From positions 62,001 through 126,000 of the forward strand of contig CASEMN010000003.1 of assembly GCA_949289045.1 (NCBI GenBank): 64,000 nucleotides of DNA. Direction: 5' to 3'. Below the pieces are notes generated by a model, which searched no databases, was not told where the DNA came from, and saw only the letters and a list, made by a program, of their open reading frames with translations. Position numbers and translations under genes: made by a program. Positions 26,023 through 34,535 of this stretch are shown one piece after another. Source of the stretch: an uncultured Oscillospiraceae bacterium. Lineage in GTDB: Bacteria; Bacillota; Clostridia; Oscillospirales; Acutalibacteraceae. The number at the start of each line of letters is the position of its first letter. The stretch's first letter is position 1.

Positions 26023-26613
26023 TCATTTATCGTTCTTTGCCGCTTTTCTAGTTTTAAGCTTATTTTCAAAAGACGGATAGTAGCGGTTTGCAATGTATCC
26101 GGCAATAATTCCGAGAATAGCTCCTACGAGTATTCCCACGATTACGTCAGTTGGATAGTGAACATGTACGTAAATTCTTGAAAACGCAATGAGTACGCCG
26201 AGAATCACAGCAGGAATTCCGAACTTCTTGTTTGTGCACAAAAGAGCTACCGATGCAGCCAGAGAAGATGAAGAATGACCGGACGGGAAAGACCAGCTTG
26301 ACGGTTCAGATACAAGGTCGGGGTAATTAAATATACCCTCCCACGCCTCAAGATTAAAAGGTCTGGGCCTTGCAACAATCGGTTTGATTATCCAGTCTAC
26401 AACAACGAGAGAACCGATAAGTCCAATTGCCATTGCAACTCCGCATTTACGGTACTTTTTGGTAAACAAAAGAATTAAAGCCATAATTATCCAAACTGCT
26501 CCGCCTTCGCCCAAATAAGTTATGATGGTCATAATTACATCAAGAACAGGATTCCAGATATAATTTTCAACAAAGCGAAATACTGACAGATCAAAATTAA
26601 GAATAGCCTCCAT
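26023..26613 (-). CDS. PAP2-family membrane phosphatase
   Basis: Probable undecaprenyl-pyrophosphate or phospholipid phosphatase. The 196-residue protein has about six membrane helices and the three PAP2 motifs: KPIVARPRPF, PSGHSSSS and RIYVHVHYPTDVIVG with the catalytic His residues. It lies 16 nt downstream of dacF, so a joint role in lipid-carrier recycling during wall synthesis is likely. Confidence 0.88.
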   Translation of the reverse strand: MEAILNFDLSVFRFVENYIWNPVLDVIMTIITYLGEGGAVWIIMALILLFTKKYRKCGVAMAIGLIGSLVVVDWIIKPIVARPRPFNLEAWEGIFNYPDLVSEPSSWSFPSGHSSSSLAASVALLCTNKKFGIPAVILGVLIAFSRIYVHVHYPTDVIVGILVGAILGIIAGYIANRYYPSFENKLKTRKAAKNDK

Positions 26614-26629
26614 TCTCTTACCTCCTTTC

Positions 26630-28003
26630 TCACTTAATTCTTCTGTAATCTTTAACCACCCTTATTCTATCCCTCTTTTTACGGTGATTCGATATTACAG
26701 TTGCGATTATGAAAAATGCGACAATAAGAAGCACCATTACAACTAAAACCTTAAAGGTAGTCGTATGGGTAAAATCCGCAATTTTTCCAAAGATAAAAAG
26801 TATAACGCTGCCCTTTACCTCTTCGGCAGCTACAAGCTCAACCTCACCAAGTTCAATTTTTTCCGCATTTTCGCCATCGGGAGTATAAACAATTTTAGCT
26901 TTTCCGATTACCTGTCCTTTTTCAATAGGAGCTTCCATACTCTCGGGAACCGTACCTTCAACAGGCTCAAGAGTTATATTGGAAGAATCCATCCAATCGG
27001 GTACCAGCAGTTTTTTCGACTCCTTAGATACAAGACGTACATGATCCGTTGACCAGGAGTGTTCAACATTTATAGTAGTTACAGGCTGTACAGTATCACA
27101 GACAGCTTTATATCTTATGTTTTCAAAGGCCCACTCAAACATATCTACACATTCGAGAAAGGCTCCGTTATCTCTCAGAGTGTCCCCTGTATAATCCTCA
27201 AAAGGAGCATGCATAATTATACCTAAATATTCATATCCGTCTTTGCTTGCCTTTGAGATAACACATCTTCCAGCATTATCGGTATGGCCGGTTTTAATAC
27301 CGGAGGCGTATTCATAATAATAACCGGTCTGATCATTAAGAATGAGATTAGTTGTAAGCAGAGTTCTCTCTTCGCTTACAACGTTTGTAGCTCTGAGAGT
27401 ATACTCGGTAGTAGAGCATATTTTTTCAAACACAGGGAAAGAAAGGGCATACTGTGTTATTTTTGCAAGATCGTTTGCGGTCGTATAATGGTCATCAGCA
27501 TCAAGACCGTGAGGATTGGAAAAATGGGTTGAGGTGCAGCCCAGTTCCGCAGCAAGAGAGTTCATCATTTCCACAAAGGTGCTGACATTACCTCCGCCGA
27601 TATAATCGGCTATTACAACAGCGGCGTCATTACCGCTGGCAACCATCATACAGTAAAGAAGCTCTAACATTGAAAGCTGTTCGCCGGGCTGAATGTTTGC
27701 CAGAGAGCTGTCCGTTCCCACAAGAGAATCTATTGACTCCTGTTTAACTGTTACCATTGTATTTTCAAGATCAGAGCAATTTTTAAGAGCTACCGCAGCA
27801 GTGGCAATTTTTGTAAGAGAAGCCGGAGCCGCCTTTCTGTCTGCGTTTTTGTCAAAAATTACGGTTCCCTTTTCGTTATTCAAGCTTATTAAAAGAGCTA
27901 TATCCGCTTTAAGTTCTATTTCGGAATTATATGAAGCTGCCGCAGGAAAAACCGTTCCAACAAGCAAAAGTAAAGTAGCGAGGAAAATTAAAAATTTTTT
28001 CAT
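26630..28003 (-). CDS. D-alanyl-D-alanine carboxypeptidase, DacF-like (S11 family)
   Basis: Trims pentapeptides of peptidoglycan. The 457-residue protein has a signal peptide (1-24), catalytic SxxK at S62-L-T-K65, the SGN motif in VASGNDAA, and KTG in GIKTGHTDNAG. A beta-rich C-terminal domain follows, then a membrane anchor (FKVLVVMVLLIVAFFIIATVI) and a basic tail. All catalytic motifs are intact. The retained C-terminal helix fits DacF/DacB types. Operon with the PAP2 phosphatase. Confidence 0.93.
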   Translation of the reverse strand: MKKFLIFLATLLLLVGTVFPAAASYNSEIELKADIALLISLNNEKGTVIFDKNADRKAAPASLTKIATAAVALKNCSDLENTMVTVKQESIDSLVGTDSSLANIQPGEQLSMLELLYCMMVASGNDAAVVIADYIGGGNVSTFVEMMNSLAAELGCTSTHFSNPHGLDADDHYTTANDLAKITQYALSFPVFEKICSTTEYTLRATNVVSEERTLLTTNLILNDQTGYYYEYASGIKTGHTDNAGRCVISKASKDGYEYLGIIMHAPFEDYTGDTLRDNGAFLECVDMFEWAFENIRYKAVCDTVQPVTTINVEHSWSTDHVRLVSKESKKLLVPDWMDSSNITLEPVEGTVPESMEAPIEKGQVIGKAKIVYTPDGENAEKIELGEVELVAAEEVKGSVILFIFGKIADFTHTTTFKVLVVMVLLIVAFFIIATVISNHRKKRDRIRVVKDYRRIK

Positions 28004-28138
28004 GGTAATCTCCCTGAAAATGTTGTATTATATTTTTGTGACTATGCTGACTCTTATAGTATAACAGCATCCGGGGAAAAAATAAACATTTTTTATCACA
28101 GATTTCTCCCGGTTTTTTCATATAGGGAGGTTTGCTTT

Positions 28139-28837
28139 ATGGTTTACATTACCGGAGATACCCACGGCGATATTTCAAGATTTTCTTCACCTGCCATGAA
28201 GGATATTAAATCCGGAGACACATTAATTATATGCGGCGACTTTGGTTTTATTTGGGATGGCAGCCGAAAAGAACGACATACCCTTAAAAAGCTCGAAAAG
28301 AAAAAGTTCAATATCTGCTTTGTTGACGGGACCCATGAAAACTTCAAGCTTCTCAACGAATATGAAGTTTCCCAGTGGAACGGCGGCAAAGTTCACAAAA
28401 TCGGCAAAAACATTTACCACCTTATGCGTGGTCAGATTTTTGACATAGACGGCATTAAAATATTCACTATGGGCGGCGGAGAAAGCCCGGACATAGAGCT
28501 GAGAATGGGAGCCGGCAACTGGTCAAGAGATGAGATACCACGAAAGGACGAGCTTATTGAAGGAGCAGACAATCTTCAAAAACTTGACTGCAAAGTGGAT
28601 GTTATCGTTACCCATGAACCTCCGGCAACAATTAAGAGATTTCTTAAATCCGGCGAGGACAGTGAGGTTCGCATAAGCGGCGTAAACGCTTACCTTGAAG
28701 AGCTAAACAAATCCTGTACCTTTACAAAGTGGTATTTCGGCAGTCTTCATACAGATAAATATGTTTCATCGAACCAGGTGGCAATCTTTACCCATGTTGT
28801 TGACTGTCTTACAGGCAAACAGCTTAGGGGCAAATAA
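28139..28837 (+). CDS. Metallophosphoesterase
   Basis: Calcineurin-like phosphoesterase of 232 residues with metal motifs ITGDTHGD (residues 4-11), ICGDFGFIWDG, VDGTHEN (in place of GNHE), IVTHEPP and FGSLHTDK. Substrate not recognised; small Clostridia members of this kind are often called serine/threonine phosphatase-like without proof. ATG 28139 has GGGAGG upstream. Divergent from dacF. Confidence 0.85.
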   Translation: MVYITGDTHGDISRFSSPAMKDIKSGDTLIICGDFGFIWDGSRKERHTLKKLEKKKFNICFVDGTHENFKLLNEYEVSQWNGGKVHKIGKNIYHLMRGQIFDIDGIKIFTMGGGESPDIELRMGAGNWSRDEIPRKDELIEGADNLQKLDCKVDVIVTHEPPATIKRFLKSGEDSEVRISGVNAYLEELNKSCTFTKWYFGSLHTDKYVSSNQVAIFTHVVDCLTGKQLRGK

Positions 28838-28845
28838 ATAATAAC

Positions 28846-28888
28846 CAAAAGGACGCTCAGGAAAATGCATCTCCTAAGCGTCCCTTTT
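28846..28888. terminator. Bidirectional terminator
   Basis: AAAAGGACGCTCAGG and CTCCTAAGCGTCCCTTTTT pair, between the phosphoesterase and the convergent ABC operon. Confidence 0.8.
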
Positions 28889-28899
28889 TATTTATGGTT

Positions 28900-29676
28900 T
28901 TAAGATCCCGTTGACTTGTAATGTTTTACTCCGAACCTCCAGATAATAACCGATGGAATAATGAATAAGACGGCTATGACGGGTGTCATCATATACAGCA
29001 CGCTGTCGCTTTTTCCAGTAAGCACCAGCAGCGGATAATACTGAAAAAGTGCAACAGGCACCACAAAAGTCAGAAACCTGAGTATGGCTTTTCCGTAAAT
29101 GGAAACTGGATACTGGGCAAATTCACGGCTGCCGTCGGTAAAAATATTCATTACCTCAAGTCCCTCAATGGTAAAGAAAGTCAGAGCGGCATTAATCATA
29201 AAAAGCCCGAAAAATACCGATATTCCTCCTATGACCATAAATACCAAAGTGAAAATTCTGGCGGCGTTCCAGCTGATATCTGCGGCAATCAAAGCATAGA
29301 TAAAAACAACTACCGCCTGAAGGGTTCTGCCAAGTCTGCTGAATTCCACCTTTGAGGAAAGCACCTGAAATACAAGACCTTTTGGACGCAGCATTATACG
29401 GTCAAATTCGCCGTTGCCTATCATGGAAGAAAAAGTGTCAAAGCCCCTTGCAAAGCACTCAGTTAAACTGAAAGCAAGCTGAACACAGCCGAAACACAGA
29501 AACACCTCTTCCAAAGTGAAGCTTTTGATGGAATAAAATCTCGAAAGCATAAAATAGACGCTGAGAAAAGCCGTAAAACTCGCCAAAAACTGTCCTATAA
29601 ACATCATTACCGCAGAGGTTTTATATTGCAGCATACTTTTGATATGTATTGAAAAATAACGTAAGTAAAGCTTCAT
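28900..29676 (-). CDS. ABC-2 type transporter permease (second subunit)
   Basis: Membrane subunit of 258 residues with six predicted helices, of the paired-permease ABC-2 type (PF06182-like, as in YbbS-type exporters). Starts KLYLRYFSIHIKSMLQYKTSAVMM, a pattern shared with the adjacent permease. It sits 3 nt downstream of that permease and completes an ATPase-permease-permease operon. Export substrate is unknown. Confidence 0.85.
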   Translation of the reverse strand: MKLYLRYFSIHIKSMLQYKTSAVMMFIGQFLASFTAFLSVYFMLSRFYSIKSFTLEEVFLCFGCVQLAFSLTECFARGFDTFSSMIGNGEFDRIMLRPKGLVFQVLSSKVEFSRLGRTLQAVVVFIYALIAADISWNAARIFTLVFMVIGGISVFFGLFMINAALTFFTIEGLEVMNIFTDGSREFAQYPVSIYGKAILRFLTFVVPVALFQYYPLLVLTGKSDSVLYMMTPVIAVLFIIPSVIIWRFGVKHYKSTGS

Positions 29677-29679
29677 TTT

Positions 29680-30483
29680 TTACCCTCCCTGCAAAGCGGC
29701 GCTTTTAAGACCTCTTAAAAGCAGCATTCTTCCTGAAATAATCATTACAAAAAGCCAGAAAATTTGCAGCAAAACGCTGCAAAGCATTTCCGTTCCTGCA
29801 ATATCCCCTCCGTAAATTCTGAGAGGGAGATTTTGCATTGCAGCAAAAGGCGTAAAATAAAGTATCCGCTGAAGCCAATCAGGCATAAAGGGTATCGGTA
29901 TAAGGGAGCCGCTTAAAAGTTCTGAAACGGCGCTTACAACCATCATCAGTCCCTTGGGGGATATGGTATAAACCGACTCTGCATAAATAATCATGCACAG
30001 GGATACTACAGACAAAAAACTCAAAATTCCCGTTGCCAAAAACATTATAAACGCAGCCGGCGATACAGGAAGCGAAAGTCCATAGGGTTTTGGAAGCAGG
30101 GATGCCACAACCAAAATGGGAAAGCACCTTAAAAAAGCTGCCGAAATTCTTGAAGCGGCATTTTTTGTAAACCACATCCAATATACATCGGCTGGTCTTG
30201 TCAGCTCATAGGCAAGTGTTCCGTCGGATATCATATTGAAAATATCCTTGTCCCAAAACCAGAGCATAAAAGCTGCCAAAAGTGCCTGCTGAAGCCAGAC
30301 ATACGATGCCAAAGCAGAAAAATCCATGGGAAATGACTCCGGATTTTCTCTGTAAAAGGCGGAAAACATCAGTATTTCCATAAATCCCCAGACAAACTGG
30401 GTAGAAATACCGGCATATGCCGCCGTTCGGTACTGGAGTGAGTTTATGAAACGTATTCTGAAATAACTTAAATACTTTTTCAT
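29680..30483 (-). CDS. ABC-2 type transporter permease (first subunit)
   Basis: 267 residues with about six helices and the same N-terminal layout as its neighbour (KKYLSYFRIRFINSLQYRTAAYAG). Its start overlaps the ATPase stop by 4 nt. The two permeases probably form a heterodimer. Confidence 0.85.
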   Translation of the reverse strand: MKKYLSYFRIRFINSLQYRTAAYAGISTQFVWGFMEILMFSAFYRENPESFPMDFSALASYVWLQQALLAAFMLWFWDKDIFNMISDGTLAYELTRPADVYWMWFTKNAASRISAAFLRCFPILVVASLLPKPYGLSLPVSPAAFIMFLATGILSFLSVVSLCMIIYAESVYTISPKGLMMVVSAVSELLSGSLIPIPFMPDWLQRILYFTPFAAMQNLPLRIYGGDIAGTEMLCSVLLQIFWLFVMIISGRMLLLRGLKSAALQGG

Positions 30484-31454
30484 ATGCCAAACTCCCTGTA
30501 AAGAGAGAGCACGATCTCATCGGCAGAGGTCTGTGTAACGGACAGATCGCGTATATCCACTGTCTGAGAAATACTCTCAATTGCCTGTGAAACAGAGATA
30601 AGGTCTGTGTTAACCTCTATAACGGCAAGTCCCTCTTTCTTTTCCTTAAACGCCATCCCGTCTTTTTCCTGTATATCCCCTTCACCGTACTGAACAGTTA
30701 GGGTTTTCACTTTGGAATAACGTTCTTTAAGGCCATCAAGAGTGTCGTCAAGAAGTATCTGACCTTTTCCTATTAAAAGTATTCTGTTTGCAAGAGCTTC
30801 AATATCCTGAGTGTCATGAGTAGTAAGAATTACCGTTGTACCTTTCTCACTGTTAAGTTTTCTGATGAAGCTTCTGACCGCAAGTTTAGAAGCCGCATCA
30901 AGACCGATTGTAGGTTCATCGAGAAAAAGCACCTTTGGTTCATGAATCAAAGAGGCAGCTATTTCACACCTCATTCGCTGACCTAAACTCAGCTGTCTTG
31001 CGGGAGTTTTAAGTATCTCCTCTATTGACAGCAGATCGGTAAGCTCTTCAAGATTCCTTTTGTAAACATTTTCCCTTACCCCGTAAATATCCCTTATAAG
31101 CTCAAAGGAATCTATTACGGGAACATCCCACCAAAGCTGGGAACGCTGTCCGAAAACAACACCAATGTTTTTAACGTGCTCCTTACGGTTCTTCCACGGC
31201 GTAAGACCGTCTATAACGCACGTTCCGCTGTCAGGCGTGAGTATTCCGCTCATAACCTTGACCGTGCTACTTTTTCCCGCTCCGTTGGTGCCTATGTACC
31301 CTACAATTTCACCATCTCCGATAGTGAAGCTTACGTTGTTAAGGGCTCGGATTTCGGTGTAATCCCTTTTGAAAAAGGTTTTTACAGCCTCTTTAAAACC
31401 GGCATTTCGCTTTGCAACTCGAAAAGTTTTGTTTATGCCACTGAGTTCAATCAT
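30480..31454 (-). CDS. ABC transporter ATP-binding protein
   Basis: 324 residues energising the two downstream permeases. Walker A GTNGAGKSS, signature LSLGQRMRCE, Walker B VLFLDEPTIGLD and the H-loop in LTTHDTQDIEALANR are intact, with a DrrA/Nod-type C-terminal extension. The ATG at 31454 has GGAGG 9 nt upstream. A much longer open frame upstream is not supported by a ribosome binding site or by the family N-terminus (IELSGINKTF). Confidence 0.92.
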   Translation of the reverse strand: MIELSGINKTFRVAKRNAGFKEAVKTFFKRDYTEIRALNNVSFTIGDGEIVGYIGTNGAGKSSTVKVMSGILTPDSGTCVIDGLTPWKNRKEHVKNIGVVFGQRSQLWWDVPVIDSFELIRDIYGVRENVYKRNLEELTDLLSIEEILKTPARQLSLGQRMRCEIAASLIHEPKVLFLDEPTIGLDAASKLAVRSFIRKLNSEKGTTVILTTHDTQDIEALANRILLIGKGQILLDDTLDGLKERYSKVKTLTVQYGEGDIQEKDGMAFKEKKEGLAVIEVNTDLISVSQAIESISQTVDIRDLSVTQTSADEIVLSLYREFGI

Positions 31455-31532
31455 AATTAAGTCCTCCCTGCATAAATTTTTCTCGCTGAAACGACCAAAT
31501 ACCCGTGAGATTATATTTGCCCATAACAGAAA

Positions 31533-31566
31533 ATCCCTGTATACTCCACGGCGAGCAGACAGGGAT
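31533..31566 (-). terminator. Possible terminator before the ABC operon
   Basis: ATCCCTGT and ACAGGGAT (8 bp, 18-nt loop), followed on the minus strand by TTTCTGTT. It may end the 31606-32082 transcript. Confidence 0.45.
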
Positions 31567-31605
31567 ATAATTATATCACTTGAATCTTCTTTTTCAATTG
31601 CCTTT

Positions 31606-32082
31606 TTATACATCATTAATAGGCGTCTTTTGTTCACATTGCTCCATAAGCAAAAGCATCGAACTATACTCATTATAATAATTCTCACAGCACACAAGAA
31701 GTCTCCCTCCGGCACTTCGATTAAAACATATAACTCCGGCTTTTCGGCAGCAAATACTGCATTTATTTTTTAGTTTAATCACAGGTGCAAACAATTTCTC
31801 AAGCTGTTTGACAGTCACCTTATATTCAGCACCCAAAAAGTAACCGTCAACATAAACCCCATATCCCTCCGGCACTACGGCAGCAACAAACTGTCCGCCA
31901 GAAAAATCCAACCGTATATCCCCCAAAATTTCGCAAAAATCTCCCCTCAGCGGCGACTGTGTATATTCCAAAACTCCATTCAGCGATGTTCTTGAAGAGC
32001 CGAATCGATACTTCTTTCCATCTATTTCTATATACTTGTAGGTTTTTACTTTTATAAAATCAGTACCTTTATGAACTGCCAT
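31606..32082 (-). CDS. Hypothetical protein with C-terminal Cys cluster
   Basis: Not recognised; 158 residues. The N-terminal two thirds is beta-rich (YIEIDGKKYRFGSSRT), and the C-terminal part has CSICCRKAG and LLVCCENYY, possibly a zinc site. The ATG at 32082 with AAGGA upstream is preferred to a TTG 11 codons earlier. No operon partner apart from the ABC genes 150 nt downstream. Confidence 0.6.
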   Translation of the reverse strand: MAVHKGTDFIKVKTYKYIEIDGKKYRFGSSRTSLNGVLEYTQSPLRGDFCEILGDIRLDFSGGQFVAAVVPEGYGVYVDGYFLGAEYKVTVKQLEKLFAPVIKLKNKCSICCRKAGVICFNRSAGGRLLVCCENYYNEYSSMLLLMEQCEQKTPINDV

Positions 32083-32253
32083 TTTACATCGTCCTTGACT
32101 GCAATTATTATTCAACCTGTACCTGTTTGCCTCTTTGCTGTTGTTAATTTATTATAACATATAAATTTTGACTTAAATCACAAAACAACAATTATTTTTT
32201 TGAATATTAAAATTACATTGTGGAATAAGATAAGTATTCAGGAGGCGATTTGA

Positions 32254-32568
32254 ATGTATGAAGATTTTGTAAGGAACAGAATTTCACAGCTTCGTATAAG
32301 CAAAGGCGTTTCAGAATACAAAATGAGTTACGACCTTGGTCACAGCAGAGGTTATATCTATAATATATCTTCCGGCAAAGCGCTGCCGCCCATGTCTGAA
32401 TTTTTTGCAATATGCAATTATTTCGGAATAACTCCCGGTGAGTTCTTCGACGAAAACAACAACAGTCCCGAACTTGTCAGCAAAGCCTGCGAAGAGCTCA
32501 AATCTCTCAGCGAAAGTGACATACGTCTTATTTTGAAATTTATAGAACGACTGAAGGAATCAAAATAA
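32254..32568 (+). CDS. XRE-family helix-turn-helix regulator
   Basis: 104 residues. The HTH occupies about 5-65 (RISQLRISKGVSEYKMSYDLG, GYIYNISSGKALPPMSEFFAI). A short C-terminal helical tail follows. ATG 32254 has GGAGG 8 nt upstream. Target unknown. A second, unrelated small HTH protein follows. Confidence 0.85.
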   Translation: MYEDFVRNRISQLRISKGVSEYKMSYDLGHSRGYIYNISSGKALPPMSEFFAICNYFGITPGEFFDENNNSPELVSKACEELKSLSESDIRLILKFIERLKESK

Positions 32569-32660
32569 TTCAGCCACCATAAAATACAAGCGATGCGGAG
32601 GTATGCTTTCCGTATCGCTGTTTTTAATTCACTGTGTATTCTTTCATCAGGTTACATAAC

Positions 32661-32713
32661 ATTATGGGGATTATATCCCCTTAATAAAAAAGATTATAAT
32701 CCCCATAATGTGT
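32661..32713 (+). repeat. Perfect 17-bp inverted repeat upstream of the small HTH gene
   Basis: ACATTATGGGGATTATA (32661-32677) and TATAATCCCCATAATGT (32697-32713) are exact reverse complements with a 19-nt spacer. The left arm also holds a nested GGGGA-TTATA-TCCCC palindrome. The right arm contains TATAAT (32697-32702), a possible -10 box. Too A+T-rich at the base and without a T-run to be a good terminator; an operator for the HTH protein is more likely. Confidence 0.7.
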
Positions 32714-32743
32714 TCTGTCAATATTTATAGGAGCGTGTTTACT

Positions 32744-32959
32744 ATGATTAAATTTGACAGACTCTGGAAAACCATGGAAGAGAAAAACGTATCGACATAT
32801 ACCCTCAGAGAAAAATGCGGAATTGACAGCAAGACCATACGGCGTCTTAAAGCAAATGAAAATATTGAAACAAAAACTCTTAACAAGCTTTGCGCAGTTT
32901 TAGACTGCCGACTTGAAGATATTGCAGAATATGTTGATGATTCCCACAAATCTGATTAA
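32744..32959 (+). CDS. Small XRE-family (Cro-like) helix-turn-helix regulator
   Basis: 71 residues, nearly all HTH (TYTLREKCGIDSKTIRRLKAN, LNKLCAVLDCRLEDIAEYV), the compact design of single-domain repressors. ATG 32744 with GGAG upstream; an upstream in-frame codon overlaps the inverted repeat. The 17-bp inverted repeat just upstream suggests autoregulation. Confidence 0.85.
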   Translation: MIKFDRLWKTMEEKNVSTYTLREKCGIDSKTIRRLKANENIETKTLNKLCAVLDCRLEDIAEYVDDSHKSD

Positions 32960-33061
32960 CAGCAAAAAATGAAAAATCACTTTTATATTTCCGCTTTTTT
33001 ACTATACTAACAAAAAATATTGCATTATAATGATTTAAAATCAAAATTCGAGGTAATTAAA

Positions 33062-34423
33062 ATGGAACTTCCAGCTTTTAACAAACTCCATAACCACAGC
33101 TATACCGAAATGCGCTATGTTAAACCCAAAGAGCCGCAGGTACTTGAATCTCTCGAGCAGTTTCAGGATAATAAATTCGGCATTATGTTCCACTGGGGAC
33201 TTTATTCACAGTGGGGTATTGTGGAATCATGGGCGCTTCCCGACGCAGACAGAGAATGGGCATGGAATGATATAGATAATGACCTTACCTGTGCCGAATT
33301 CAAACAGCAGTACTGGGATTTGAAAAAAACATTTAATCCCGTACGTTTTCGCCCTGAGCAGTGGGCTAAAGCAGCAAGAGAAGCCGGATTCAAATATGTA
33401 CTGTTTACAACCAAGCATCATGACGGCTTTTGTATGTGGGATACGAAATTCACCGATTTCAAAGTAACTTCCCACGAATGTCCCTACAGCAGAAATCATC
33501 GTGCCGATATATGCAAAGAGCTTTTTGACGCATTCCGTAACGAAGGTCTTAAAATACACGCTTACTTTTCAAAACCAGACTGGCACTGTGAATACTATTG
33601 GACAAAGGGCTTCTCTGAAAATGAATATATGACCCGCAATCCGAGCTATAAAACAATTTTTCATCCGAAACTATGGAAAAGATTCTGTGAATACACCAAA
33701 AACCAAATGCTCGAATTAGTTTCAAACTACGGCAGAATCGAATGTCTCTGGCTTGACGGTGGACAGGTTAATCCGGCTAATATGCAAAACATTCATCTTT
33801 CAAAAATTATGGAAGAAGTGCGTAAAATTCAGCCGTGGATAATGGTCGCAGACCGTACCGTAGGAGGAAAGAACGAAAACTTCATCACTCCTGAACAAAC
33901 TATTCCCGACCATCCTATAACCGTCCCGTGGGAAAGCTGCATTACACTGGGTTCAAGCTTTTCATATAGATTTGACGACACCTACAAAGATGCGAAAACT
34001 GTTATACATATGCTCTGCGATATAGTAGCAAAAGGCGGCAATCTTGCGCTGAATATCGGCCCCAGACCCGATGGACGACTTCCTGAGCCTGTATTCCCCA
34101 TTTTAAAGGACATCGGAAAATGGTTAAATAAAAACGGATACGCCATTTACGGTACCCGTCCATGCACTCCATACAGAGAAGATAAGTTTGCCTACACTTC
34201 AAAGGGTGATGAAATTTATGCCATTTATCTTCCCGATGAAAGCGATAAATCCAACACTCTTCCCGGTACTGTAACAATACCTGTATCCGAAAAAATCACT
34301 CAGGTTTTGTTTAACGGAATTTCTCTGGATTTTTCCCAAAACGACGGCGCCGTCATTGTAAATACAGATATACACCATGAAAGTGAAATCGCATATGTAT
34401 TTACACTCAAAAAGAACGGATAA
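33062..34423 (+). CDS. Alpha-L-fucosidase, GH29 family
   Basis: Removes L-fucose from glycans. The 453-residue protein shows FGIMFHWGLYSQWG near 40-53, FTTKHHDGFCMWDTKFTDF near 118-136 and the nucleophile-containing IECLWLDGGQ near 230. No signal peptide, so action on imported oligosaccharides in the cytoplasm is implied. A short C-terminal beta domain follows the barrel. ATG 33062 with GAGG upstream. Presence fits a mucin- or plant-glycan-using gut organism (inference). Confidence 0.9.
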   Translation: MELPAFNKLHNHSYTEMRYVKPKEPQVLESLEQFQDNKFGIMFHWGLYSQWGIVESWALPDADREWAWNDIDNDLTCAEFKQQYWDLKKTFNPVRFRPEQWAKAAREAGFKYVLFTTKHHDGFCMWDTKFTDFKVTSHECPYSRNHRADICKELFDAFRNEGLKIHAYFSKPDWHCEYYWTKGFSENEYMTRNPSYKTIFHPKLWKRFCEYTKNQMLELVSNYGRIECLWLDGGQVNPANMQNIHLSKIMEEVRKIQPWIMVADRTVGGKNENFITPEQTIPDHPITVPWESCITLGSSFSYRFDDTYKDAKTVIHMLCDIVAKGGNLALNIGPRPDGRLPEPVFPILKDIGKWLNKNGYAIYGTRPCTPYREDKFAYTSKGDEIYAIYLPDESDKSNTLPGTVTIPVSEKITQVLFNGISLDFSQNDGAVIVNTDIHHESEIAYVFTLKKNG

Positions 34424-34462
34424 CTAATAAATATTTCATTGCATCGTTCAAAAATAAAATTT

Positions 34463-34511
34463 AAGCGCACAGGCTGATTTCTTCTCATAAAATCAGTCTG
34501 TGCGCTTTTAT
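34463..34511. terminator. Bidirectional terminator
   Basis: AAGCGCACAGGCTGATTT and AATCAGTCTGTGCGCTTTT pair, between the fucosidase and comM-like genes. Confidence 0.8.
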
Positions 34512-34535
34512 TTGCTTTAAAAAGTCTTAAATTAA

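Noticed and set aside
31455..31715. 87-codon N-terminal extension of the ABC ATPase
   Set aside because: No similarity to the family before IELSGINKTF, crosses a hairpin and the neighbouring gene; GGAGG precedes the ATG at 31454.
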